A stretch of DNA of 15,202 bases from Bacteroidetes bacterium UBA1860 (GCA_002338335.1 DDIC01000057.1:21159-36360), one strand, 5' to 3'; counted from the stretch's first letter, positions 6,379 to 14,238 are shown. The notes: generated by a model not told the origin, from the sequence alone. A program made the numbers and translations.

Positions 6379-7788
6379 ATGTATTTCAAACAATTCTTTG
6401 ACGAAAAACTTGCCCAGTACTCTTACCTAGTTGGCTGTCAAGCCAATGGCCAAGCCGTTGTGATTGATCCAATGCGTGACATTGATCAGTACATCGAGGA
6501 TGCAGCTGCTCAGAAAATGACCATCGTTGCTGCAGCCGACACACACATTCATGCCGACTACATTTCCGGTCTTCGTGAGTTTGCAGAGCGTGGAATCAAG
6601 GTTTATGCCTCAGACGAAGGAGGCGCAGACTGGAAATATGAGTGGTTACTCAACAACGACTCTTATGACTACCAGTTAATGCACGATGGGGATGCATTCA
6701 AGGTGGGTAATATCGAAATCAAGGCATGGCATACCCCTGGCCATACGCCAGAGCACCTCAGCTATTTCATTACCGATGGCGCCGCTGCTGATGAGCCCAT
6801 GGGTATTGCTACGGGTGACTTTGTCTTTGTAGGAGATGTAGGACGCCCTGATTTACTCGAGTCTGCAGCCGCCTTAGAGGGAGCGATGGAGCCCTCAGCT
6901 CGTACGCTCTACAAAACGGTTGAGAGCTTCAAGTCGATGCCAGAATACATGCAGGTTTGGCCAGGGCATGGTGCTGGATCGGCATGCGGTAAAGCCCTTG
7001 GCGCTATTCCAGAAACAACGGTAGGCTATGAGCTTCGATACAATGCTTCTATCAAAGCGGCATCTTCGGAAGATAACTTCGTGAAATTTATCCTTGAAGG
7101 GCAGCCTGAGCCACCTATGTACTTTGCTCGAATGAAGCGCGACAACAAAATTGGACCACGTGTGCTGAAAGATTGCTACCCGCAACCTCATCGCTTGAGT
7201 ATTAAAGAGATTGGCGATTTAGACACGTCCAAAGTCGTCGTGCTTGATACACGTAGCAAAGAAGAATTCATCTCAGGTCACCTGAAGGGTTCATTACTCT
7301 CACCTATGGACAAGCAATTCAATACCATTGCGGGTTCTTTTATTATTGAGGACGAAGAAATCTATCTCGTAATCGATGAAGCTCAGGTCGATGAAGCAGT
7401 CACCGATTTAATTCGCATTGGACTAGATCACATCAAAGGGTTCATCACTCCTGAAGACTTAGCTTCGTTCGGTGAGTCTGCTGGGGGGCTAGAGACGATG
7501 TCAACGATGACGTTTGCTGATCTTGACGCAAAGCTCAACGAAGGCTTCCATGTGGTGGATGTGCGTAAGGCTACAGAGTATGCTGAAGGACATGCTGAAG
7601 GAGCCACGAATATTGCTCACACTCGCTTAAAAGTTCGGAAGGATGAGCTTGGTGAGGGTGGAAAATATGTGGTTCACTGCAAGAGTGGTGCGCGTGCGGC
7701 GGTCTCTGCTTCACTACTCAAACGTGAGGGTCACGAGATTGCACTCGTCCAAGACGACGTTGCCAATCTGGCTAACGGGAAGTCTTGA
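6379..7788 (+). CDS. CstB-like persulfide dioxygenase-sulfurtransferase (MBL fold plus two rhodanese domains)
   Basis: A 469-residue cytoplasmic protein with three domains. The metallo-beta-lactamase fold (about 1-240) has THIHADYISG (55-64), HTPGHTPEH (118-126) and TGDFVFVGDVGRPD (145-158). By comparison with ETHE1-type persulfide dioxygenases, H56, H122 and D147 are the likely iron ligands. The first rhodanese-like domain (about 270-365) has VVVLDTRSKEEFISGHLKGS, but its active-loop position reads YLVIDEAQ with no Cys, so it is a pseudo-rhodanese. The second (about 377-465) has the active loop HCKSGARA with catalytic Cys434. This order (dioxygenase, pseudo-rhodanese, rhodanese) is that of Staphylococcus aureus CstB, which oxidises persulfides and yields thiosulfate. 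Cys203 (GAGSACGKALG) resembles an additional conserved Cys of that group. A strong AGGAG (6368-6372, 6-nt spacer) supports the start. It is the last gene of the sulfur module. Confidence 0.9.
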   Translation: MYFKQFFDEKLAQYSYLVGCQANGQAVVIDPMRDIDQYIEDAAAQKMTIVAAADTHIHADYISGLREFAERGIKVYASDEGGADWKYEWLLNNDSYDYQLMHDGDAFKVGNIEIKAWHTPGHTPEHLSYFITDGAAADEPMGIATGDFVFVGDVGRPDLLESAAALEGAMEPSARTLYKTVESFKSMPEYMQVWPGHGAGSACGKALGAIPETTVGYELRYNASIKAASSEDNFVKFILEGQPEPPMYFARMKRDNKIGPRVLKDCYPQPHRLSIKEIGDLDTSKVVVLDTRSKEEFISGHLKGSLLSPMDKQFNTIAGSFIIEDEEIYLVIDEAQVDEAVTDLIRIGLDHIKGFITPEDLASFGESAGGLETMSTMTFADLDAKLNEGFHVVDVRKATEYAEGHAEGATNIAHTRLKVRKDELGEGGKYVVHCKSGARAAVSASLLKREGHEIALVQDDVANLANGKS

Positions 7789-7789
7789 C

Positions 7790-7814
7790 CGTAAAAAAGG
7801 TTCGTCTTTTTGCG
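7790..7814 (+). terminator. Weak hairpin after the sulfur module
   Basis: Just past the dioxygenase stop, CGTAAAAAAG and CTTTTTGCG can pair (one bulged A, one G-T) around a GTTCGT loop. The stem is mostly A-T and no T-run follows it, so termination efficiency is doubtful. It is the only terminator-like structure I find between the module and the next gene. Confidence 0.25.
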
Positions 7815-7889
7815 AATCAATTGGCATATTTGGGATACGCATGAATTGCCTAGTTAGGTGATTGCCCCTCATTATTTTGCCCCATTTTC

Positions 7890-8609
7890 GTGAACTCACT
7901 ACAACATATATTCCGTGCCGGTTCTATCCTTGTCATTGGACTCATCCTCGTGAACGGTCAAGTGACCATTGCACAATCTAGCTCGGCTATCCAAGATCCT
8001 TCCAAAGAGCTCTCCAATCGTTTTGCGCTGACCGCTAGTGCTGGGCTCAACGGGTTTGGTGGCGAGTTGGTCTGGGGAATTGGTGAAAAGCTCAATTCAC
8101 GCATCGGATTCCATGGTGGTGCTGTCGGGTTGGATGGAGAGTTTGACAATCAAGAGCCGACAATCGGGTTTAATGGGGATATTTCTCTATCAAGTCTGTC
8201 TCTTATTCTGGATTATTACCCCTTTGGCAAAGTTGTGGGGTTCTCATTGGGAGCCTACTCACACACTCAAACGTTTAGTCTTGACGGAGAAGCGCTTGAA
8301 AACTACGTGATTGATGATCGTGCATTCACGCCAGGGGAGCTTGGCACTATGAGCGCAACTCTTGAGTATGCCTCAAGTATCAAACCCTATGTCGGTCTTG
8401 TACTTGGGCACCCCACTCGACTCAATGGTCGTGTAAAAGCGCATGTGCAAATCGGAGCAATGTATAGCGGAGCCCCAACATTGAACCTTGAAGCAACTGG
8501 GATGATTGCTCCTACAGCCGATAATGAGGCTAAATTAAATGATGCGTTGCAAGATTTTCCGTGGACACCCGTCCTTAATTTGGGGGTCTCCGTAAGGATT
8601 CGCGATTAG
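7890..8609 (+). CDS. Putative outer-membrane beta-barrel protein
   Basis: A 239-residue protein starting at GTG (7890); no in-frame ATG precedes the signal peptide. The signal peptide has FRAGSILVIGLILVNGQVTIAQ, with cleavage likely near residue 29. The mature part has Gly/aromatic strands and long polar loops: GFGGELVWGIGEKLNSRIGFHGG, then SLILDYYPFGKVVGFSLGAYSH, TPGELGTMSATLEYASSIKPYVGLVLGHP, and a final VLNLGVSVRIRD. The 'LDYYPFG ... Y ... F.PGELG.....E....KPYVGLVLG' framework resembles a family of uncharacterised barrel proteins of 200-250 residues seen in Gram-negative bacteria. The C-terminus lacks the usual aromatic last residue. It lies 101 bp after the sulfur module on the same strand, without a clear promoter or Shine-Dalgarno. 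Function unknown. Confidence 0.65.
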   Translation: MNSLQHIFRAGSILVIGLILVNGQVTIAQSSSAIQDPSKELSNRFALTASAGLNGFGGELVWGIGEKLNSRIGFHGGAVGLDGEFDNQEPTIGFNGDISLSSLSLILDYYPFGKVVGFSLGAYSHTQTFSLDGEALENYVIDDRAFTPGELGTMSATLEYASSIKPYVGLVLGHPTRLNGRVKAHVQIGAMYSGAPTLNLEATGMIAPTADNEAKLNDALQDFPWTPVLNLGVSVRIRD

Positions 8610-8651
8610 GTTCATAAATTCCCCTTATATTTAACGCCTCCTCTTTCGGTT

Positions 8652-8738
8652 GCCGCCGTGGCGGAATTGGTAGACGCGTTGGACTTAAAATCCAATTCGA
8701 TGACAAATCGAGTGCCGGTTCGAGCCCGGCCGGCGGTA
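8652..8738 (+). tRNA. tRNA-Leu (anticodon UAA)
   Basis: An 87-nt class II tRNA. The acceptor stem GCCGCCG pairs with CGGCGGT (8731-8737, one terminal G-T). There is a D-arm with GGTAG, and the anticodon stem TTGGA/TCCAA encloses loop CTTAAAA with anticodon TAA at 8686-8688. A long variable arm (CGAT/ATCG pairing around 8698-8711) and a T-arm with GTTCGAGC in GCCGG/CCGGC complete it. The discriminator base is A (8738) and the 3' CCA is not encoded. It reads UUA (and UUG by wobble) leucine codons. It lies 42 bp after the barrel-protein gene. Confidence 0.97.
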
Positions 8739-8790
8739 CATGGTTGAGGCACTGCTGATTGTGACAGCTTAGATTCAGAGAGCCCCTGAT

Positions 8791-10218
8791 CTAGTATCCG
8801 AGTGTGGACAGAACCGAGCTTGTTTCGGTAGGTTCACGAAAGACCTCAACACTCGTCTTTCCTTCTATTTCACGCACTAACACGTGCTTTGGCTGAGGGA
8901 GTAGGCAATGTTGGAGTCCACCATACCCTCCTACGGTTTCTTGGTATGCTCCCGTATGAAGAAAGGCCACAAAAAGCTCTTTAGTCTTAGCAAATGTGGG
9001 CATGTAGAGGTGGTGCACCTCTTGGTCTGATGTCGATGAGCTAGAAGAGAGCATAATACTGCCCTGATCATTGTAATAGTCATCTCCATCGCAAGTCATT
9101 CCCCCAAGTGAAACGCGTTCGAAGTCTATGAACCATCCATTCGTGGGTAGAGTGATAAATCGTTGGCTGATAGCCCAGGCATCCGGAAGATTCGACATAA
9201 TGGAGCCGTCAAGCATATTCCATCGTTCACGGTCATTTTGACTTTTTTGAAGCATCACATTCATCAGTAATCCACCACTTTCTCCAACATAAAAGGAGCC
9301 AAATTCTGTCACTATAGATGGGTGAGGTGAATCAAATTCTTCACATGTCGTTTTGATTTGATCGATGACTTGATGAATAAGCGCAGCATAGTCAAAATCA
9401 AAATCGAGAATTTTCTTGATGGGTAATCCACCCCCAATATTAAAAAGATGGATGCTAGAGCAAACACGTGAGGCCTCAGTATAGAGTCGACACGCTTTGA
9501 TAAATTCATTCCAAAAATAGGCTGTGTCTCGAATCCCTGTGTTGATAAAGAAGTGAATCATCACGGGTATAAGGGTCTTTGAGTCGCTCAAGGAAGCCGT
9601 CCATTCCAAAATCTTGGCAGATTTCATCCCAAGACGCGAGGTATAAAACTCAAAGGATGGGTCTTCTTCTGTTGCCACTCGAAATCCTACTTTGAGGCCA
9701 TTTGGTTGACCCTCAAGAAGTCTTTGTACTTCGTGCTCATTATCTAGAATACAGACAAGGTTTTGCATCCCTTGTTTGTGTAACCGCAAGATCGCATCGA
9801 GGTATCGGTCGGACTTAAACCCATTACAAAGAATGTAAGCTTCATTGGATATGAACCCGTTGGCTAGCAACCATTGCACGATGTCGAGGTCGACAGCGGA
9901 CGATGTTTCAATGTGACAACCAGCCTTGGTGGTCTCTTCTAAGGCAAACCTAAAAGGAGAACTTTTGGTGGCGAAGGCTGGGATATAGGCTCCTTGGTAT
10001 TGTTGAGCCTGCATGGCTTGCTCAAACCACCCATTCGCCTGCTCAACAGCTCGACGGATGGAGGGAATGTGATGAAAACGAAGGGGTGTACCATGCTCTT
10101 TGGCAAGATCAAATAGGTCGAGACCATGAAATTTGAGGGTCCCATGGTCCGAAACATCCAAACCCGGTTGAGGCCATGTGTAGGTTTGGGAAAGTAGATC
10201 TATAAAGCGGCGGTTCAT
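8791..10218 (-). CDS. speA: Arginine decarboxylase, short Bacteroidota type (alanine-racemase-fold, PLP-dependent)
   Basis: A 475-residue cytoplasmic enzyme of the fold-III (Orn/DAP/Arg) decarboxylases. Visible parts: PLP-lysine in AFATKSSPF (K85); ETSSAVDLDIV; VATEEDPSFEFYTSRLGMK (181-199); HFFINTGIRDTAYFWNEF with the PLP-stacking His222; the phosphate-binding GGG at 262-264; TEFGSFYVGESGG (304-316); and the catalytic-Cys region LGGMTCDGDDYYN (C376), followed by HTGAYQ (Y425). This set, including the C-terminal GYGGLQHCLLPQPKHVL, matches the ~465-residue enzymes annotated as arginine decarboxylase in Flavobacteria-like genomes, much shorter than the ~630-residue E. coli SpeA. It would convert arginine to agmatine for polyamine synthesis. 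Odd: a Ser-rich stretch of about 13 residues (387-399, SIMLSSSSSTSD) follows the Cys motif and looks like an insertion. No agmatine-processing gene is nearby. Activity on arginine is by family resemblance. Confidence 0.85.
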   Translation of the reverse strand: MNRRFIDLLSQTYTWPQPGLDVSDHGTLKFHGLDLFDLAKEHGTPLRFHHIPSIRRAVEQANGWFEQAMQAQQYQGAYIPAFATKSSPFRFALEETTKAGCHIETSSAVDLDIVQWLLANGFISNEAYILCNGFKSDRYLDAILRLHKQGMQNLVCILDNEHEVQRLLEGQPNGLKVGFRVATEEDPSFEFYTSRLGMKSAKILEWTASLSDSKTLIPVMIHFFINTGIRDTAYFWNEFIKACRLYTEASRVCSSIHLFNIGGGLPIKKILDFDFDYAALIHQVIDQIKTTCEEFDSPHPSIVTEFGSFYVGESGGLLMNVMLQKSQNDRERWNMLDGSIMSNLPDAWAISQRFITLPTNGWFIDFERVSLGGMTCDGDDYYNDQGSIMLSSSSSTSDQEVHHLYMPTFAKTKELFVAFLHTGAYQETVGGYGGLQHCLLPQPKHVLVREIEGKTSVEVFREPTETSSVLSTLGY

Positions 10219-10223
10219 CGAAT

Positions 10224-10231
10224 CAAAGATA
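10224..10231 (-). promoter_or_regulatory. Bacteroidota-type -7 element next to the decarboxylase start
   Basis: TATCTTTG on the minus strand (10231-10224) fits the TAnnTTTG -7 consensus of Bacteroidota promoters. A matching TTTG -33 box is not evident. It ends 5 bp before the ATG, so a transcript from it would be leaderless. Confidence 0.3.
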
Positions 10232-10326
10232 CAACTTTGGTACCTGAGAATGATTATCTGGGAATGATGTTATTTGGTGAAATTATGCCGCAATATGTTC
10301 AAGCCTGAAATGCAAAAATCTCTTGT

Positions 10327-12126
10327 TCAAGAAGCCATCGTTACGGGTATCCATTGGGTCTTATCACCAGATCGTAGCACAACATAGTACATACCCGAAG
10401 GATACCCCTCCAAGGAAAGTTGATGCTTATGGACACCTTTACCCATCAGTCCGAGCTTACTGGATTGCAAGGTTTGGCCTAAAATATTTACGATTTCTAA
10501 CGTAATACTCGAACTGGCCTCTAGTGAGAATGTTACGTTGGTAGATGGATTGAATGGGTTTGGATATGCTGCAAGATTGATCGAGCTGGGCAACAATGAT
10601 TCTGGGGATTCCACAGAGGTAAGTAGCGGGGAGTAATCGAAGTCTGCAACCACCGGCAAGTGGTCGGATGCACGTTCTGTATCCACAGCATATAAGCCTT
10701 CAGCTGCTCCGCCTGCGTTGAACTCGCGCGATGGAATCGCGAGGGTATGAAGAGTAAAGCCTCTCTTCATCTTTAGCACGGATCCAGTGTAGACGATGTA
10801 ATCAAGTCTTCCTGGACTATAATATCCCGGTTCTTCGAGGTTAGGATCTCCATCCCGTGGATTCGCATGCCACGTGTATGTGGTGGGCAAATACGGATTG
10901 GGTGACTTTGCATCTTCCAATGAAGTGCCATCCCAGTCGGGCGCAAAATCTTCAAGTGCTGGATTACCGTTCACTGAGGTAAACTCACCATGTAAAAGAG
11001 TGCGTTGTTGATCGGAATTTCGAACCAGATTCATGTCTCCCGTAATTATGATGGGACTATTAGTTTGAAGCCTAAAAGCGATAGGGCCTTGACCATTTTT
11101 CACTTGCTTAACGAATTCCATCATATTATTGAATGCGACCCGACGACCGTCATCATTTCCACAACAAGGAGGATGGGAGACCAAGACCAACGTTCGTACA
11201 CCTAAAACATCCACAATGTAGGCATTCGTATCTTTATCAATAACGTAGGCAGCTTCAATTGGATACCTAGACACTAAGTGGTTATCTCCAAGACCGGCAC
11301 GGTGGCCACTATGATACCAACGCTGATCCTCATCCGTAGGTATCCAAAACTCTAGAAGATTGGCAAGCTCCTGTGTAGAATGATTATAGACCTCTTGAAT
11401 ACTAATGATATCAGGTTGAATTGCCTGAAATATTCGACGAAAATATGGCTCAATAGACCCATCAAAAGGATTATCGAATAACACATTATAGCTCATCACA
11501 CGCACATCTGTGGCATCTACCTTTTCAAAGCTAAAGGGTGCGGGCTCCCATGTGTCTGCAGACATTCGTATTTCTACCGCATTTGTTCTGGCTTGCCAGC
11601 TAGAATACTCAACAAAGGCAACACCTATTCCATCTGTATCTATCCATGATTGACCATTCACTTGTTTTGACATATCCAAAACGACCTCAAACTCTTTTGA
11701 AGAGACAGTGGGTGCATTGACCACACCTAGCATGTACGTAGAAAATTCTTGAGCCGACGATCCATCATACAATGTTACTGTTCGCTCTCCAAATGCAATT
11801 GAGATATCGACGCCCAACGTTTGACCTTGATGTTGCCACGTTTTTCCCGTAGAAGTTCTGCGATCAGTGTCAAGTAATAAGCGATACTCATGCCCATCCT
11901 GAAGCACTAGCTCTTCTTCAAATCGTACATAGACAAACAAGAAGCGATCGTCATTGACCACTTTTAATGAGGAAATTCCCTCAGTAGCAGGGATTTGAGC
12001 TGAATATGCTTCCGGGACGCCCTCCCAATCCTCAAAAGATTCATCCAAAATAATTGATTGAGCGAGCAGCAGGGTGGTTGAAAAACAAAACGCTGCGATG
12101 AGGAGTGTGTAACGAATAACGTTCAT
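10327..12126 (-). CDS. Secreted endonuclease/exonuclease/phosphatase-family protein with T9SS sorting domain
   Basis: A 599-residue exported protein. Signal peptide (1-22, LLIAAFCFSTTLLLAQS). An N-terminal beta-rich module (about 25-190, RFLFVYVRFEEEL, LLLDTDRR, VDISIAF) has no catalytic motif and may bind carbohydrate or serve as a scaffold. The EEP domain (about 207-500) has MSYNVLF (N214), ISIQEV (E245), an SHPPCCGNDDGRR segment, ITGDMN (D364, N366), GRLDYIV (D442) and ASDHLPV (D488, H489): the full metal and catalytic set of DNase I/exonuclease III-like phosphodiesterases. The C-terminal ~80 residues form a T9SS type A sorting domain (YPNPFNPSTNVTF, VNILGQ, PSGMYYVVL). The CC pair in the middle is unusual for this fold and could form a disulfide. 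Probable role is cleavage of extracellular nucleic acids or phosphate esters; substrate unknown. Confidence 0.88.
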   Translation of the reverse strand: MNVIRYTLLIAAFCFSTTLLLAQSIILDESFEDWEGVPEAYSAQIPATEGISSLKVVNDDRFLFVYVRFEEELVLQDGHEYRLLLDTDRRTSTGKTWQHQGQTLGVDISIAFGERTVTLYDGSSAQEFSTYMLGVVNAPTVSSKEFEVVLDMSKQVNGQSWIDTDGIGVAFVEYSSWQARTNAVEIRMSADTWEPAPFSFEKVDATDVRVMSYNVLFDNPFDGSIEPYFRRIFQAIQPDIISIQEVYNHSTQELANLLEFWIPTDEDQRWYHSGHRAGLGDNHLVSRYPIEAAYVIDKDTNAYIVDVLGVRTLVLVSHPPCCGNDDGRRVAFNNMMEFVKQVKNGQGPIAFRLQTNSPIIITGDMNLVRNSDQQRTLLHGEFTSVNGNPALEDFAPDWDGTSLEDAKSPNPYLPTTYTWHANPRDGDPNLEEPGYYSPGRLDYIVYTGSVLKMKRGFTLHTLAIPSREFNAGGAAEGLYAVDTERASDHLPVVADFDYSPLLTSVESPESLLPSSINLAAYPNPFNPSTNVTFSLEASSSITLEIVNILGQTLQSSKLGLMGKGVHKHQLSLEGYPSGMYYVVLRSGDKTQWIPVTMAS

Positions 12127-12136
12127 AGATTACTTT

Positions 12137-12166
12137 TTTATATGAGGTCCTAAAAGATACAGCCAA
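12137..12166 (-). promoter_or_regulatory. Putative promoter of the secreted nuclease-like gene
   Basis: On the minus strand TTGGCT (12166-12161), an 18-bp spacer and TATAAA (12142-12137) form a moderate sigma70-like pair ending 10 bp before the ATG at 12126, so the leader would be very short. An alternative TATCTTTT in the spacer resembles the Bacteroidota -7 element. Confidence 0.35.
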
Positions 12167-12250
12167 TCTCCTACTCTGCCGAAAGAATTGAGCTGAGAAA
12201 AACGAATCCATTAACCTTTAATTCTTTCTTAATATGAGAAGTATGACCAA

Positions 12251-12291
12251 ATAGTCATTTTAGACTATCTAGAAAACATTTTTTCAGACTA
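12251..12291. repeat. GACTA half-site cluster upstream of the choice-of-anchor I gene
   Basis: ATAGTC (12251-12256) and GACTAT (12263-12268) are a perfect 6-bp inverted repeat with a 6-nt centre. A second AGACTA at 12286-12291 repeats the 12262-12267 copy 24 bp downstream. This sits within 60 bp of the next start codon and may be a regulator site; the regulator is unknown. Confidence 0.35.
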
Positions 12292-12309
12292 AACTCCATT
12301 CATCCACAA

Positions 12310-14238
12310 ATGATTTCAGCCTCTATAACCTATCGAGTTTTTGGCCCCATAATTCTTTTCTTGTGTTTTTTATCGCAGGAGACTAACGCACAAGTTTCAC
12401 CTTTCATAGATATTGCAAATGCTTACAATGGACTAAACATCGAATTTCTGGGCGTCGCTCATACAGGAATTTACGATCAGGGCGCAGCTGAAATTACTGC
12501 ATATGATGAAGCAACAGGCGTCGTACTTGTGACCAACGCCGCCAAAAACACATTGATGAAATTAGATATTTCGAATCCTGTTCAACCAGAATGGGTTGAC
12601 GAGGTTTCACTGGATTCATATGGAGGAGGTTTAAATTCCATTGACATCCATAATGGAATCGTTGCCGTGGCATTGGAGGCCGAAACCCAAACAGATTCTG
12701 GTACCGTTGTCTTTTTTAATACAGAAAACCTCTCTTTTTCTCACCAAGTAAAGGTTGGACCTCTGCCGGATATGCTCGTTTTTACGAATTCAGGGACCCT
12801 GCTCACAGCGAATGAAGGGCAGCCTAATTCATCCTACAGTATTGACCCTGAAGGATCTGTAAGTGTCATATTTCGTGCGACTGACCATGAGCAGCATACA
12901 GTGCAACACGCCGACTTTACCTCTTTTTCTCGTACTCAACTTTTGCAAAAAGGTGTTCGACTCTCCTCCATGGATGAAAACGTTGGAAAAGATTTAGAAC
13001 CTGAGTACATCACTGTTGATGAAACGCGCGGCGTTGCCTATGTCTCCCTTCAAGAAAACAATGCACTAGGCATCATCGACATCGACAATGCCCGTGTCAC
13101 AGATATCGTTGGACTGGGTGAAAAAGATCATTCTTTAGAGGGGCATGGTATTGACGGATCCGATCGAGATGACCAGGTTCAAATTAAACCTTGGCCTGTC
13201 TTTGGGCTGTATATGCCAGATGCTATCGCTGGATTTGAACATGCAGACGAGTTCTTTATCGTTTCAGCCAATGAGGGGGACTCTCGCGAATATGGATCCT
13301 ACTCAGATGAAGTTCGAGTTAAAGACCTGTCATTGGATCCAACAAGCTTTGATGCCTCCATTCAGAGTGATGACCAACTTGGACGTCTTCAAGTCATTAC
13401 CCCTTTTCGAGATGAGGATGTCAACGCCAATGGAGATGTAAAAAAATTATACGCTTTTGGCACAAGAAGTATGTCTATATGGGATCATCAAGGGCGCCTA
13501 ATTTTTGATACAGGAGATCTCGTAGAAAAGAAAACGGCCGACTTTTTTCCAGAGGATTTTAACTCAGATAATGCAGAAAACGATTCAAAGGATAGTCGAA
13601 GTGATGCAAAGGGGCCTGAGCCTGAGGCTGTAACCATTGGGACATTAGGAGGTAAAACCATCGCCTTTCTTGGACTAGAGCGAATTGGTGGGGTTATGTT
13701 GTTTGATGTCACAATACCAGACTCAACTCAGTACATGGGATATGTGAATGCACGAAATTTTTCAGCACCTTTTTCCGAGGATGATTCTGAGATACTAGAC
13801 CTTGAAGCCGTTATTGAGTCGGGACCGGAGAGTATTACACTTGTGCCCTCACTAGACAATACAAACGCAACAATCATGGTTTTAGGAAATGAGAGCACTG
13901 GATCCGTGACACTCTACAAGATTTCCTACAGTCATGCTACTACGAGTACAGCTGGAACATACTCAAGTTTGCCTAAAGGGTTTGAACTCAAACAAAATAT
14001 CCCAAATCCATTCAACCCAGTCACACAAATAGAGTTTGAGGTATTTACACCAGATGTTCTTGAACTTCATGTATACAACATCCTAGGTCAGCGACTTACA
14101 ACCCTTTACCAAGGGCCTACAACGAGAGGTGAGTATCAAGTTGAGTTCGACGGGACTTCTCTATCAAGTGGTGTATATTACGTCGAACTAAAGTCGCAGC
14201 ATCATTTAGCGTACATATCGATGCTTCTTACAAAGTAG
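12310..14238 (+). CDS. Secreted choice-of-anchor I family protein with T9SS sorting domain
   Basis: A 642-residue exported protein. Signal peptide (1-28, FGPIILFLCFLSQETNAQ). The body (about 30-540) is a beta-propeller-like repeat protein, recognisable by GAAEITAYDEATGVVLVTNA, LNSIDIHNGIVAVALEAE, GPLPDMLVFTNSGTLLTANEG, EPEYITVDETRGVAYVSLQENNALGIIDI, ANEGDSREYG, GPEPEAVTIGTLGGKTIAFLGLERIGGVMLFDV and ESITLVPS. This is the choice-of-anchor I pattern, found across bacteria with varying surface anchors and often linked to extracellular nucleases or phosphatases. The last ~80 residues are a T9SS sorting domain (NIPNPFNPVTQIEF, YNILGQ, SSGVYYVEL). There is no known catalytic residue set. It is divergent from the nuclease-like gene (183-bp gap) and followed 11 bp later by a GH81 gene, so the latter two may be co-transcribed. 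Confidence 0.85.
   Translation: MISASITYRVFGPIILFLCFLSQETNAQVSPFIDIANAYNGLNIEFLGVAHTGIYDQGAAEITAYDEATGVVLVTNAAKNTLMKLDISNPVQPEWVDEVSLDSYGGGLNSIDIHNGIVAVALEAETQTDSGTVVFFNTENLSFSHQVKVGPLPDMLVFTNSGTLLTANEGQPNSSYSIDPEGSVSVIFRATDHEQHTVQHADFTSFSRTQLLQKGVRLSSMDENVGKDLEPEYITVDETRGVAYVSLQENNALGIIDIDNARVTDIVGLGEKDHSLEGHGIDGSDRDDQVQIKPWPVFGLYMPDAIAGFEHADEFFIVSANEGDSREYGSYSDEVRVKDLSLDPTSFDASIQSDDQLGRLQVITPFRDEDVNANGDVKKLYAFGTRSMSIWDHQGRLIFDTGDLVEKKTADFFPEDFNSDNAENDSKDSRSDAKGPEPEAVTIGTLGGKTIAFLGLERIGGVMLFDVTIPDSTQYMGYVNARNFSAPFSEDDSEILDLEAVIESGPESITLVPSLDNTNATIMVLGNESTGSVTLYKISYSHATTSTAGTYSSLPKGFELKQNIPNPFNPVTQIEFEVFTPDVLELHVYNILGQRLTTLYQGPTTRGEYQVEFDGTSLSSGVYYVELKSQHHLAYISMLLTK

Noticed and set aside
7210..7480. 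Possible damage or frameshift in the first rhodanese domain of the dioxygenase
   Set aside because: The frame is intact and a Cys-less first rhodanese is normal for the CstB architecture.
8739..8790. Terminator between tRNA-Leu and the decarboxylase
   Set aside because: Only a 4-bp GCTG/CAGC pairing is visible, with no T-run on either strand.
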